Below are positions 30,026-38,958 of a stretch of DNA of 64,000 nt, piece after piece; position 1 is the stretch's first letter, and every line of letters begins with the position of its first letter. Source of the stretch: Acidobacteriaceae bacterium (GTDB lineage: Bacteria; Acidobacteriota; Terriglobia; Terriglobales; Acidobacteriaceae); NCBI GenBank assembly GCA_003131585.1, contig PKVW01000021.1, positions 55,354-119,353 of the forward strand. Direction: 5' to 3'. A model generated the notes under the pieces. That model saw only the letters and a list, made by a program, of their open reading frames with translations. It made no database searches and was not told the DNA's origin. The translations under genes were made by a program, and so were the position numbers.

Positions 30026-31386
30026 TGGCGTCGGCGTCGGTCAGGACGGCGTCACCCGCTTCGTGGGCAGGGGAGGCAGCCTGGCGAGGGCTTCGGGTAG
30101 GGCTGCATCCGCTGCAGGCGATGATGATGTCGCCGGCTGCGCTGTTTCTCGCGGCGCTGGCGGCCATGCTGCTGCGGCCTCCCGATGTGTCTTTCTACGA
30201 GATCGATCGCGTCGCATTCGTGTTGTTAGTCCTCGGGGTGATGGGACGAGCGGTCGTGACGCGGCAGCGGTTACTGGTGGTGGAACGTGCCACGTGGCCA
30301 ATGATCGGGCTGACGCTTTTGGCGGTGGCGAGCGTCATGGGGCAACCGTTCGACAATCGGACCTGGTGTCTGCTCGCGGCGAAATTTATTGTGCCGTTCG
30401 CGCTGTTTCATCTGGCGGCGCTAGTGTTTCGCGAGGAGCGGCGGTTAGAGCAATTCGAGCTTTTCGCCCTCGTGGTGCTTGCCTATCTGTGCTTCACGTC
30501 GATCGCGTTCCTGGTGGGCGCGAAGTCATTGATTTTTCCGCGCTTCATTCTGGACGAGAGCCTGGGCTACCACGCCGACCGGGCGCGAGGACCGCTGCTG
30601 CAGGCGGTGGCAAACGGGGTTTCCTTGAATCTGCTTGGTGTGCTGGCGCTGCACGCGTTTCTGCGGGGAAGAATACGCGGCTTAAGAGCTGCTCTGCTGC
30701 TGGCTTCCCTGCCGGTCGCAATCCTGGCGACGATGACACGCGCCGTCTGGCTCTCATTCGCGGCCAGCATTGGGTTTCTGATTTTTCGTTCGCACAACCG
30801 GAGGCTGAGGCGTATCTGCATCGCCGTAATGATCGTGGGATCTCTGGGCTTACTCATAGCTTTGAGCTTTGACGACCAGCGCCGCGCGCTCACGGACCGG
30901 TTGCGGGAATCTGGCCCCCTCGATTTTCGCCAGGCGGTTTACGCCGGCGGCTGGCAGATGTTCTTAGAAAAGCCATTGACCGGGTGGGGCGTAAACCAGA
31001 TGCCGGCGGAGTTGGCGCGTCACGTCAGCGGCTACAAGGAGAAGGAACTATATCCGCACAACACCTATCTGGAAATACTGGTGGAACATGGCATTGCCGG
31101 ACTGGCGCTGTATGTGTGGCTGATGTGGGAGGTTTTGCGGCTGGGACGGAGCCTGGTGCCACGGGCCGAACGCGAGGGCCTGCTGAATCAGCGGTTTCAT
31201 GCCATGTGGCCGGTATTGCTCGGAGTCTATTGGGTGAACGCCGCTGTTGTGGTGATGAATTATCAGTTCGTGAACGGGCTTCTGTTCACCATGGCGGGAA
31301 TGCTGGCAGCACAGCGGCGGCGCGCTGCTAGAGACTTGGAACGCCCCGCGGCTCCTCTCCTGACACTGCGCGGCTCCGCTGCTTAA
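30025..31386 (+). CDS. O-antigen ligase/polymerase family membrane protein
   Basis: 453 aa, overlapping the previous stop (TGATG). About ten to twelve membrane helices with the Wzy_C/O-antigen ligase signature loop FLEKPLTGWGVNQMPAELAR followed by YPHNTYLEILVEHGIAGLAL. This family polymerises or ligates lipid-linked glycans in the periplasm. As the only such gene in the operon, it most likely acts as the Wzy polymerase. Confidence 0.85.
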   Translation: MASASVRTASPASWAGEAAWRGLRVGLHPLQAMMMSPAALFLAALAAMLLRPPDVSFYEIDRVAFVLLVLGVMGRAVVTRQRLLVVERATWPMIGLTLLAVASVMGQPFDNRTWCLLAAKFIVPFALFHLAALVFREERRLEQFELFALVVLAYLCFTSIAFLVGAKSLIFPRFILDESLGYHADRARGPLLQAVANGVSLNLLGVLALHAFLRGRIRGLRAALLLASLPVAILATMTRAVWLSFAASIGFLIFRSHNRRLRRICIAVMIVGSLGLLIALSFDDQRRALTDRLRESGPLDFRQAVYAGGWQMFLEKPLTGWGVNQMPAELARHVSGYKEKELYPHNTYLEILVEHGIAGLALYVWLMWEVLRLGRSLVPRAEREGLLNQRFHAMWPVLLGVYWVNAAVVVMNYQFVNGLLFTMAGMLAAQRRRAARDLERPAAPLLTLRGSAA

Positions 31387-31422
31387 GTCTTAGTCCTTCA
31401 AGTTCCGCAACTCTCCGATCCC

Positions 31423-32733
31423 GTGTTGACGGTCGCCTATCTCGCCAATCAATTTCCTGCCGCCGTGGAGCCCTACGTGAGCGAGGAGATTCAGGAACTG
31501 CGGCAGCGGGGAGTTCAGGTCATTCCCGGCAGTGTGCGAAGGCCGCATGCGCCACAACGCGGATCGGCCAACGAAGCCTCTGAGCCGCAGATTCTATGCC
31601 TGCAGCCGGTTCGGGCGCTGACGCTTCTGCGAGCTTTGGGGCTGGCGGCGCGGCGCTGGGATCGGATTGCCGATTTAGTGACGCGGGTGCTCCTTCGGGG
31701 AAAGGAATCGCCCAAGCGTCGCCTGAAAGCCCTGCTGCACACCTGGTTGGGAGCGTATTACGCCGTACTGTTGCAAGAGCGTGGGGTGGATCACGTCCAT
31801 GTGCATCACGGCTATTTCGGGTCGTGGATCGCGATGGTGGCGGCCCGGTTGTTGGGAGTGAGTTTCAGCCTGACGCTGCACGGGTCGGACCTGCTGCTCG
31901 ACGGCGCCTATCTCGACGCGAAACTGGAGAATTGCCGGTTTTGCCTAACCATTTCCGAGTACAACCGCCGCTATATTCTGAAGCATTTTCCGGCAATCGA
32001 CCCGGCAAAGATCATAGTCTCGCGGCTGGGCGTCGACGCACCGGAACACGCGGAATCTCCCCGGAAGGTTGCATGTGGGGCACGCCGCACTTTCACTCTG
32101 CTGGCCGTCGGACGCCTGCATGCGGTGAAGGATCACGCATTTCTGGTTCGCGCCTGTGAGCGGCTTCGCGACCGTGGACTCGACTTTGAGTGTCTGATAG
32201 CTGGCGAAGGACCGGAGCGGCAGCATCTCGAATTGCTGATCCGGAAAAACCGGCTGCAAGACCGTCTCAAGCTACTCGGCCACGTCACCCGGCAGCAGAT
32301 GGATTCACTCTACCGGCGCGCCGATGTGGTTGTGCTTACAAGCCGCAGCGAAGGAATTCCGCTGGTGCTCATGGAAGCGATGGTGCGGGGCAAAATTGTG
32401 CTCGCGCCCGCGATTACTGGGATCCCCGAGATCGTCATCGCCGGGGAAACGGGATTCCTCTTTGCGCCGGGGGCGCTGGAGGATTTCGTCGAGAGGATTC
32501 TCTTCCTTCACATCCTGATGCGCTCGGAGGATCGCTATGCAGCGAGCAGGCTGGACTGGATTCGGCACGCAGCGCGGATACAAGTCCTTCACAACTTTAG
32601 CCGCAGGAAAAACCTGACTCACTTTGGCGACCGGTTCCTGCAATTGATCGCAACCCAGAATTTCGCAACCCAGAATTTCGCAAACCAGGATTGGAGCCCT
32701 CCCCATGAGGATCTTGTATTGCAACAAATATAA
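31423..32733 (+). CDS. Glycosyltransferase family 4 protein
   Basis: 436 aa, GTG start (MLTVAYLANQFPAAVEPYV). GT4 of the colanic-acid WcaL type: N-terminal domain with HVHHGYFGSWIAMVA and TLHGSDLLLDGAYLD, C-terminal domain with LAVGRLHAVKDHAFLVRACE and the nucleotide-sugar motif SEGIPLVLMEAMVRGK. Its C-terminal tail FATQNFATQNFANQDW is encoded by a 15-bp tandem repeat and lies just before the overlap with the next gene. The transferred sugar is unknown. Confidence 0.87.
   Translation: MLTVAYLANQFPAAVEPYVSEEIQELRQRGVQVIPGSVRRPHAPQRGSANEASEPQILCLQPVRALTLLRALGLAARRWDRIADLVTRVLLRGKESPKRRLKALLHTWLGAYYAVLLQERGVDHVHVHHGYFGSWIAMVAARLLGVSFSLTLHGSDLLLDGAYLDAKLENCRFCLTISEYNRRYILKHFPAIDPAKIIVSRLGVDAPEHAESPRKVACGARRTFTLLAVGRLHAVKDHAFLVRACERLRDRGLDFECLIAGEGPERQHLELLIRKNRLQDRLKLLGHVTRQQMDSLYRRADVVVLTSRSEGIPLVLMEAMVRGKIVLAPAITGIPEIVIAGETGFLFAPGALEDFVERILFLHILMRSEDRYAASRLDWIRHAARIQVLHNFSRRKNLTHFGDRFLQLIATQNFATQNFANQDWSPPHEDLVLQQI
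32649..32693. repeat. 15-bp in-frame tandem repeat at the GT4 C-terminus
   Basis: CGCAACCCAGAATTT occurs twice exactly and a third time degenerately. It adds FATQN-type units to the GT4 tail without changing frame. Confidence 0.8.
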
Positions 32734-35281
32734 CTACCCCTTTAGCGGTACCGAAGCCTACCTGTTCGAAGCCATGGAACTCATGCGCTCCAACGGACAT
32801 GAGGCGGCCCTATTCTCCATGAACGACCCTAGAGGCCAGCCCACTCCGTACGACCGCCATTTCATGCCGCATATCGACTTCAAAACGCAGAGTGGATGGT
32901 TTCACAAGGTAAGGCTGGCGGGACGCGCGATTTATTCACGCGAGGCACGCCGACGGATTCGGGCGATGATCGCGGAATCCCGGCCGGACGTGGCCCATGT
33001 CCGCAACATCTATCATCATCTGTCGCCGTCGATCTTATGGGAGTTGAAGGCGCAGAAAGTTCCAGTCGTCTATCACCTGAACGACTTCAAGGTGCTGTGT
33101 CCCAGCTACAACCTGGTCTTGCGCGGCGAAGCCTGCGAGGCCTGCAAGGGCGGCGAATTCTGGCACGCGCTGCAAGAGAAGTGTTATCCGGGGCGGGGGG
33201 CGCGGATGACGCTGGTCGCGGAGGCTTACGTCCACAAATGGCTGGGCACGTACCGGAAATGCGTGGACTGCTTCCTTGCGCCCAGCCAATTTGTGCGCGA
33301 CAAGTTTGTCGAGCATGGATGGGATCCGGCCAAGTTCGAAGTTCTTCCCCACTTCCAGCCAGTCAAGGCGGTTGTGGAGCGCAATGCCGAAAACGCACCG
33401 CTGCTTTATTTCGGCCGGTTGTCACCGGAGAAGGGCGTAGCCGACCTGCTGTATGCCATGCAGCGCCTGCCAAATCTTCGTCTGATCGTCGCGGGGGAAG
33501 GACCGGAGCGCGGCCCCCTGGAGCAGCTTGCAGTCCAGTTGGGATTGGCCAACGTGGAGTTTGCAGGTCACATGCGGGGAGCGGAACTGGATCGCGCGAT
33601 TGCTAACTCGCGTTTCACGGTCCTGCCGTCGCATGCGTATGAAACGCTGGGCAAGACGATTCTCGAATCCTATGCTGAAGCGCGAGCCGTGGTGGCCACA
33701 GACCTGGGATCGCGGCGGGAATTGGTACACGAGGGCAAGACGGGACTTCTATATAGAACGGGCGATGTCGGCCAACTGACATCGGCCATCCAATTTCTCA
33801 GCTCGCAACCGGAACTGGCGGACAAAATGGGGCTGGCCGGCCGGGAGCAGTTGTGGCGGAGATATGCGCCAGAGGCGCATTACGAAGCGTTGGTTGGCTT
33901 GTATGAGCGCCTGGCGGATGGAAAAAAGCAATCGTCAGGCGTGTCAAAGCTGAGAAAGATTCGAAGCACGGCTCTCACGGCGAACACCGCACAAACTGGG
34001 ATGCCGCGAGTGGATAGAGGTGACTTCGTTCCCTTGCAACGCTTGGCCTTCGCCGCTGCGTTGCCGGGTTCCACCGACGTTCCTCCGGCAGCGGTGCAGA
34101 AACGGATGCTACGGGTCGCGTTCATTGGTGGGCGGGGCGTAGTTTCGAAGTACAGCGGGATTGAGACCTACTACGAAGAAGTTGGAAAACGGCTGGCGGG
34201 GATGGGACACCAGGTAACGGCATATTGCCGGACCTACTTCACTCCGCCGGGGAAACAACACAACGGAATACAAGTGGTGCGGCTGCCAACGGTCCGATCC
34301 AAGCATCTGGAAACGTTGGTGCATACGTTTCTCAGCACACTCCATGTGCTCGCGAGCCCCTGTGATGTCGTTCACTACCATGCGCTGGGGCCGGCACTAT
34401 TTTCGTTTATTCCGCGCCTCGCAGGAAAGAAAACCGTGGTCACGGTGCAGGGTCTGGACTGGCAGCGCAAGAAATGGGGACGCATCGCCTCGATTGTCCT
34501 GCGGTTTGGGGAGCGAGCGGCAGTGAGTCTGCCCACCCGCACAATGGTGGTCTCCCACGCGTTGCAGAAGCACTACAGGGGGAACTATGGAGTGGAGACC
34601 TCTTACGTGCCGAACGGCGGCGCGCTGCGCGAGCGGCGTTTGCCAGATAAAATCTTTGATTGGGGTCTTGAGGCGGGAGAATACATTCTGTTTCTGGGAA
34701 GATTTTCGCCGGAAAAGGGCTGCCATCTGCTGGTCGAGGCGTATGAGAAGTTGGACACCGACATAAAGCTCGTAATGGCGGGGGCGTCGAGCTATTGCGA
34801 CGACTACTCACGCCGCCTGCGAGCCCATGCGGGTGAGCGGATCAAGATGCTGGACTGGGTTTCGGGCGAAGCTCTCGACGAGTTGCTGACCAATGCCATG
34901 GTGTTTGTCTTGCCGTCCGATCTGGAGGGCTTGTCCCTGGCCCTGCTGGATGCAATGGGCGCCGGGCTTTGCGTGCTCAGCAGCGACGTTGCGGAAAATC
35001 GGGAAGCGGTCGACGACGCAGGATTCACGTTCCGGCGCGGTGACGTTGCAGATTTGACGGACCGCCTGCGATTCCTGATTGCGAATCCAGCGGTGCGCGA
35101 GGCCGCGGGACAGGCCGCGAAACGCCGCATCCGCGAACATTACCAGTGGCCGAAGATTGCCGCGGAGATCGAGCGGGTCTATTTCGAAATGATGGGATGG
35201 GAGTCGGCGGAGACTCCATCCAGAAAGCCGCTCGGACGGGTAGCAGCGCCTGCACTGGCCACACGACGACGGGCGGGATAG
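32705..35281 (+). CDS. Double glycosyltransferase (GT4-GT4 fusion)
   Basis: 858 aa; ATG 32705 overlaps the previous gene by 29 bp. The first GT4 (about 1-400) runs from MRILYCNKYNYPFSGTEAYL to its C-terminal domain (LLYFGRLSPEKGVADLLYAM, YETLGKTILESYAEARAVVA). A linker of about 65 residues follows. The second GT (about 468-840) starts LRVAFIGGRGVVSKYSGIET, similar to DUF1972-type rhamnosyltransferases, with LFLGRFSPEKGCHLLVEAYE and DLEGLSLALLDAMGAG. The frame is continuous; Met468 suggests an older gene boundary. It could add two successive sugars. Last gene of the operon, with a terminator after it. Confidence 0.88.
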   Translation: MRILYCNKYNYPFSGTEAYLFEAMELMRSNGHEAALFSMNDPRGQPTPYDRHFMPHIDFKTQSGWFHKVRLAGRAIYSREARRRIRAMIAESRPDVAHVRNIYHHLSPSILWELKAQKVPVVYHLNDFKVLCPSYNLVLRGEACEACKGGEFWHALQEKCYPGRGARMTLVAEAYVHKWLGTYRKCVDCFLAPSQFVRDKFVEHGWDPAKFEVLPHFQPVKAVVERNAENAPLLYFGRLSPEKGVADLLYAMQRLPNLRLIVAGEGPERGPLEQLAVQLGLANVEFAGHMRGAELDRAIANSRFTVLPSHAYETLGKTILESYAEARAVVATDLGSRRELVHEGKTGLLYRTGDVGQLTSAIQFLSSQPELADKMGLAGREQLWRRYAPEAHYEALVGLYERLADGKKQSSGVSKLRKIRSTALTANTAQTGMPRVDRGDFVPLQRLAFAAALPGSTDVPPAAVQKRMLRVAFIGGRGVVSKYSGIETYYEEVGKRLAGMGHQVTAYCRTYFTPPGKQHNGIQVVRLPTVRSKHLETLVHTFLSTLHVLASPCDVVHYHALGPALFSFIPRLAGKKTVVTVQGLDWQRKKWGRIASIVLRFGERAAVSLPTRTMVVSHALQKHYRGNYGVETSYVPNGGALRERRLPDKIFDWGLEAGEYILFLGRFSPEKGCHLLVEAYEKLDTDIKLVMAGASSYCDDYSRRLRAHAGERIKMLDWVSGEALDELLTNAMVFVLPSDLEGLSLALLDAMGAGLCVLSSDVAENREAVDDAGFTFRRGDVADLTDRLRFLIANPAVREAAGQAAKRRIREHYQWPKIAAEIERVYFEMMGWESAETPSRKPLGRVAAPALATRRRAG

Positions 35282-35344
35282 ACCAGCCAGCCGTGTAGCC
35301 GCACGAACCGCTTTAGCTCGCACAAACCGAACGCACCAACAAGA

Positions 35345-35370
35345 GGACGGGATGAATCCCGTCCTTTTTG
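35345..35370 (+). terminator. Rho-independent terminator after the exopolysaccharide operon
   Basis: GGACGGGAT-ga-ATCCCGTCC followed by TTTTTGTTT. Perfect stem and U-run, about 64 bp after the double-GT stop. It separates the export/assembly operon from rfbBACD. Confidence 0.88.
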
Positions 35371-35449
35371 TTTACAATTGGAAGTAGCCTCGCGGGCAGC
35401 GGCGTGGCGAGCGGGCGCATGCCGTTTAATCCAGAGCAGCTTCCACGAT

Positions 35450-36514
35450 ATGGAAAACACGATCCTGGTCACTGGCGGAGCAGGCTTTATCGGATCCAAT
35501 TTCATCCTGCAGCGGATGGAACGGGAATCGGATTCCGTTGTGAACCTGGACAAACTCACCTATGCGGGGCATCTGCGCAATCTGGAAGCCATCGCAAACG
35601 ACCGGCGCCACGAGTTTGTGCACGGAGACATTGCAGACCGGGGGCTGGTGCGGGGCCTGCTGGAACGTCGGAGGCCACAGGCCATCGTGCATTTTGCAGC
35701 CGAGAGCCATGTGGATCGTTCCATCCGGGGACCGGATGATTTCATCCGCACGAATGTGGATGGTACTTTCGCGCTGCTGGAAGAGGTACGAACATATTGG
35801 GGAGGTCTGACTGAGCAGGAGAGAGCGGACTTTCGCTTTCTACATGTTTCCACGGATGAGGTGTTCGGCTCGCTCGATCCCGAGGATCCCGCTTTTTCTG
35901 AAACTACGCCGTATGCGCCCAATAGTCCTTACGCCGCTTCCAAAGCAGCCTCGGACCATTTTGTGCGCGCCTACCACCACACGTACGGGTTGCCAGTCCT
36001 GACCACCAACTGCTCGAATAACTACGGGCGATTTCAATTCCCGGAGAAGCTGATACCGCTGGTGATCCTGAACGCGCGCGCCGGTAAACCGCTGCCCGTT
36101 TACGGGGACGGGCAGAACGTTCGGGATTGGCTTTATGTGGAGGATCACTGCGAAGCGATCGCAACGGTACTCACCCGAGGACGAGTAGGGCAGACGTATA
36201 ACATCGGCGGCTGGAATGAGAAGCGGAACATCGACATCGTGGAAATAATCTGCGACATTGTGGATGAGATGGCGGGGCGCCGCGGATCTTCGCGCCGCGG
36301 CCTGATTACATTTGTGAAGGACCGCCCCGGGCACGACCGGCGTTACGCCATGGACGCAAATAAGATTGAGCGGGAACTCGGCTGGCGTCCGCTGGAAACA
36401 TTTGAGAGTGGAATTCGCAAGACGGTACGATGGTACTTGGAGAATGAGGAGTGGGTCCGCGATGTGACGAGCGGGAGCTACCGGCAGTGGATTGAAACGC
36501 ACTATTCTTCGTGA
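35450..36514 (+). CDS. rfbB: dTDP-glucose 4,6-dehydratase
   Basis: 354 aa from ATG 35450 ([20 protein letters not shown]); the track start at 35378 adds 24 unlikely residues. Extended SDR enzyme with the NAD motif [21 protein letters not shown], catalytic Thr in [12 protein letters not shown] and [15 protein letters not shown] (YxxxK). It makes dTDP-4-keto-6-deoxyglucose from dTDP-glucose, the second step to dTDP-L-rhamnose. First gene of rfbBACD, about 80 bp after the terminator. Confidence 0.95.
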   Translation: MENTILVTGGAGFIGSNFILQRMERESDSVVNLDKLTYAGHLRNLEAIANDRRHEFVHGDIADRGLVRGLLERRRPQAIVHFAAESHVDRSIRGPDDFIRTNVDGTFALLEEVRTYWGGLTEQERADFRFLHVSTDEVFGSLDPEDPAFSETTPYAPNSPYAASKAASDHFVRAYHHTYGLPVLTTNCSNNYGRFQFPEKLIPLVILNARAGKPLPVYGDGQNVRDWLYVEDHCEAIATVLTRGRVGQTYNIGGWNEKRNIDIVEIICDIVDEMAGRRGSSRRGLITFVKDRPGHDRRYAMDANKIERELGWRPLETFESGIRKTVRWYLENEEWVRDVTSGSYRQWIETHYSS

Positions 36515-36562
36515 ATTAGAGCCGTTGAATTGCGGCCGCAGCCCGAGCAGAAGAATCGCCCT

Positions 36563-37465
36563 ATGATGCACGCCTCGAACAGCACAGGTTATAAGGGGAT
36601 CATTTTGGCGGGAGGGTCGGGAACCCGCCTCTATCCCGTGACCCATGCCATGGGCAAGAGCCTGCTCCCGGTTTACAACAAACCCATGATCTATTACCCG
36701 CTGTGCACGCTGATGCTGGCGGGGATTCGCGACATCCTTCTTATTACGACGCCAGAGGACGTGCTCAAGTTTCAAACGTTGCTGGGGGACGGAAGTCAGT
36801 TTGGAATCCACTTGCAATACAAAGTGCAGCCCAAGCCGGAAGGAATCGCTCAGGCTTTTTTAGTAGGAGAGGCATTTCTTGGATCCAGCGCTTGCGCCCT
36901 GGTATTGGGCGACAATATTTTTTATGGGCACGACCTGGCCAAGGACTTGCGGGAAGCCGCAACTAAGACTCAGGGTGCGCGCGTATTTGCCTATCCCGTA
37001 CACGATCCCGAACGTTATGGCGTTGTGGAATTCGATGGCGCCGGGCGGGCTCTCAGCATCGAAGAGAAGCCCAAGCGGCCGAAATCGCGTTACGCGGTGA
37101 CTGGAATTTATTTTTACGACGATCAGGTGGTCAAGATCGCGAAGTCGCTGAAGCCCAGCGCACGGGGCGAGTTGGAGATCACCGACGTGAACAAGGCATA
37201 CCTGGAACGCGGCCAATTGGAGGTCGTGGTCATGGGACGTGGCATGGCATGGCTGGATACAGGCACGCATGAGTCCTTGATGGATGCGGCGCTCTACATT
37301 CAAGCCATCGAGAAAAGGCAAGGGCTGATGGTGGCTTGCCCCGAAGAGATTGCCCTCCGCTCCGGTTACATTACGGCAGAGCAAGTGGAGAAAATCGGCA
37401 ACTCGATGAAGAACAACAGTTACGGCACTTACCTGCTGCAACTCTTGCGAGAGAAGGTATTCTGA
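36563..37465 (+). CDS. rfbA: Glucose-1-phosphate thymidylyltransferase
   Basis: 300 aa from ATG 36563 (36566 also possible). Nucleotidyltransferase with [48 protein letters not shown] and [20 protein letters not shown]. It joins glucose-1-P and dTTP to give dTDP-glucose, the first step to dTDP-L-rhamnose. Its stop overlaps the rfbC start (TGATG), indicating translational coupling. Confidence 0.95.
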   Translation: MMHASNSTGYKGIILAGGSGTRLYPVTHAMGKSLLPVYNKPMIYYPLCTLMLAGIRDILLITTPEDVLKFQTLLGDGSQFGIHLQYKVQPKPEGIAQAFLVGEAFLGSSACALVLGDNIFYGHDLAKDLREAATKTQGARVFAYPVHDPERYGVVEFDGAGRALSIEEKPKRPKSRYAVTGIYFYDDQVVKIAKSLKPSARGELEITDVNKAYLERGQLEVVVMGRGMAWLDTGTHESLMDAALYIQAIEKRQGLMVACPEEIALRSGYITAEQVEKIGNSMKNNSYGTYLLQLLREKVF

Positions 37466-38046
37466 TGGATGCAGTTCAAGCAATTCGCCCGGTGATGGAT
37501 GCACTCAAGAGAATCCCGACCTCGCTGCCCGGAGTATTCGTCCTCGAACCAAGGGTATTCGGGGACGAGCGTGGATTTTTCTTCGAGAGCTACAACCAGC
37601 GCATCATGGCCGATGTGGGAATTGTTGAGAGATTTGTGCAGGACAACCATTCCTGCTCCTCCCGCAACGTTTTGCGGGGTTTGCATTATCAGGTAAGGCA
37701 TCCGCAGGGAAAACTTGTGCGCGTTGCCGAGGGGGAGATTCTGGACGTCGCCGTCGACCTGCGCCGAAGTTCTCCGAGCTTTGGCCACTGGGAAGCGGTG
37801 CGGTTGACGGGCGAGAACAAACGCATGTTGTGGATCCCGATGGGCTTTGCGCACGGATTCCGCGTGCTTTCGGAAAAGGCTCACGTGCTTTACAAGGCGA
37901 CTGATTTCTACGCACCCGAGCACGAACGCACACTCGCCTGGAACGATCCCCATCTCAAGATCAACTGGGAATTGGAAGGCGAACCGATCGTGTCGGCAAA
38001 AGACCAGCGCGGCGCCGCATTCCGCGACGCCGAGAGTTTCGAATAA
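37465..38046 (+). CDS. rfbC: dTDP-4-dehydrorhamnose 3,5-epimerase
   Basis: 193 aa from ATG 37465. Cupin-fold epimerase with EPRVFGDERGFFFESYNQR, DNHSCSSRNVLRGLHYQVRH (catalytic His), KLVRVAEGEILDVAVDLRRSS and GFAHGFRVLSEKAHVLYKAT. Third step of dTDP-L-rhamnose synthesis. Coupled to rfbA upstream; rfbD follows after 5 bp. Confidence 0.95.
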   Translation: MDAVQAIRPVMDALKRIPTSLPGVFVLEPRVFGDERGFFFESYNQRIMADVGIVERFVQDNHSCSSRNVLRGLHYQVRHPQGKLVRVAEGEILDVAVDLRRSSPSFGHWEAVRLTGENKRMLWIPMGFAHGFRVLSEKAHVLYKATDFYAPEHERTLAWNDPHLKINWELEGEPIVSAKDQRGAAFRDAESFE

Positions 38047-38051
38047 ATCCG

Positions 38052-38891
38052 ATGCGAGTCACAATTTTTGGCGTTTCCGGCCTGCTGGGTAAGGCGCTCA
38101 TGCAGGAGTGGAGCGGAGATATCGTGACTGGACTCACCTCGCGCGCTGCAGACATCCGCGATGCCAGGCGCGTAGAGGCGGTGGTGCAGGAAACACGTCC
38201 GGAGTGGATCGTGTTGGCCGCAGCTTACACCGATGTGGACGGATGCGAAAGCAATCCGGACCTGGCGTTCGCGGTGAACCGCGATGGAGCGGCAAATGTC
38301 GCCACGGCGGCAAAGATGGCCGGGGCACGGCTGCTATTCCTCAGTTCCGATTACGTCTTCGCCGGAAACAAGACCACACCCTATGAGACCTGCGACGCAC
38401 GAAATCCGCAGAGCGCCTACGGGCGCACCAAGGCGGAAGCGGAGATCAAGCTGCTGGAGTTGATGCCGGATTGTTGCATCGTCAGAACGTCGTGGCTGTT
38501 CGGCACGGGCGGGAAATGCTTTCCCGACACGATCTTGAAGTTGGCAGCCAGCCGTCCTGCAATCGATGTGGTCAACGATCAGCGCGGTTGCCCAACTTAT
38601 GCGGTAGACCTGGCACGGGCGATTACTCAATTGTGCCGGAAGAGCGCGAACGGAATTGTGCACGTGACCAACGCGGGCGACTGCACTTGGTTTGAGTTTG
38701 CGCAAGAAATTGTCCGGGGAGCGGCCCTTTCCACAACCGTGCGGCCGGTGAGCAGTCAGCAGATGGCGCGGCCTGCGCCTCGGCCCGCGTATTCAGTTTT
38801 GTCGCCGGCCGGTCTGCAGGCGCTCGGAATTGAAATGCCTCCCTGGCGCGATGCATTGCGGCGCTACCTGGAGCAACGACAGAGCCGATAA
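38052..38891 (+). CDS. rfbD: dTDP-4-dehydrorhamnose reductase
   Basis: 279 aa. SDR/RmlD fold with a GVSGLLGK nucleotide loop, AAAYTDVDGCESNPDLAFAV, LSSDYVFAGNKTTPYETCDA and YGRTKAEAEIKLLE (YxxxK). Final NAD(P)H-dependent step giving dTDP-L-rhamnose. The rhamnose donor probably feeds the glycosyltransferases upstream, including the DUF1972-like domain. The tryptophan-degradation operon begins only 67 bp downstream. Confidence 0.93.
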   Translation: MRVTIFGVSGLLGKALMQEWSGDIVTGLTSRAADIRDARRVEAVVQETRPEWIVLAAAYTDVDGCESNPDLAFAVNRDGAANVATAAKMAGARLLFLSSDYVFAGNKTTPYETCDARNPQSAYGRTKAEAEIKLLELMPDCCIVRTSWLFGTGGKCFPDTILKLAASRPAIDVVNDQRGCPTYAVDLARAITQLCRKSANGIVHVTNAGDCTWFEFAQEIVRGAALSTTVRPVSSQQMARPAPRPAYSVLSPAGLQALGIEMPPWRDALRRYLEQRQSR

Positions 38892-38958
38892 GCTGGCGCG
38901 GAGATTGCCTCGCCTCCAGCCGCCCTGCTACGATTGCCGAGGCCCGCCTGGGGATCTC

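Noticed and set aside
35840-36817. 325-aa minus-strand ORF
   Set aside because: Antisense to rfbB and rfbA, both certain genes.
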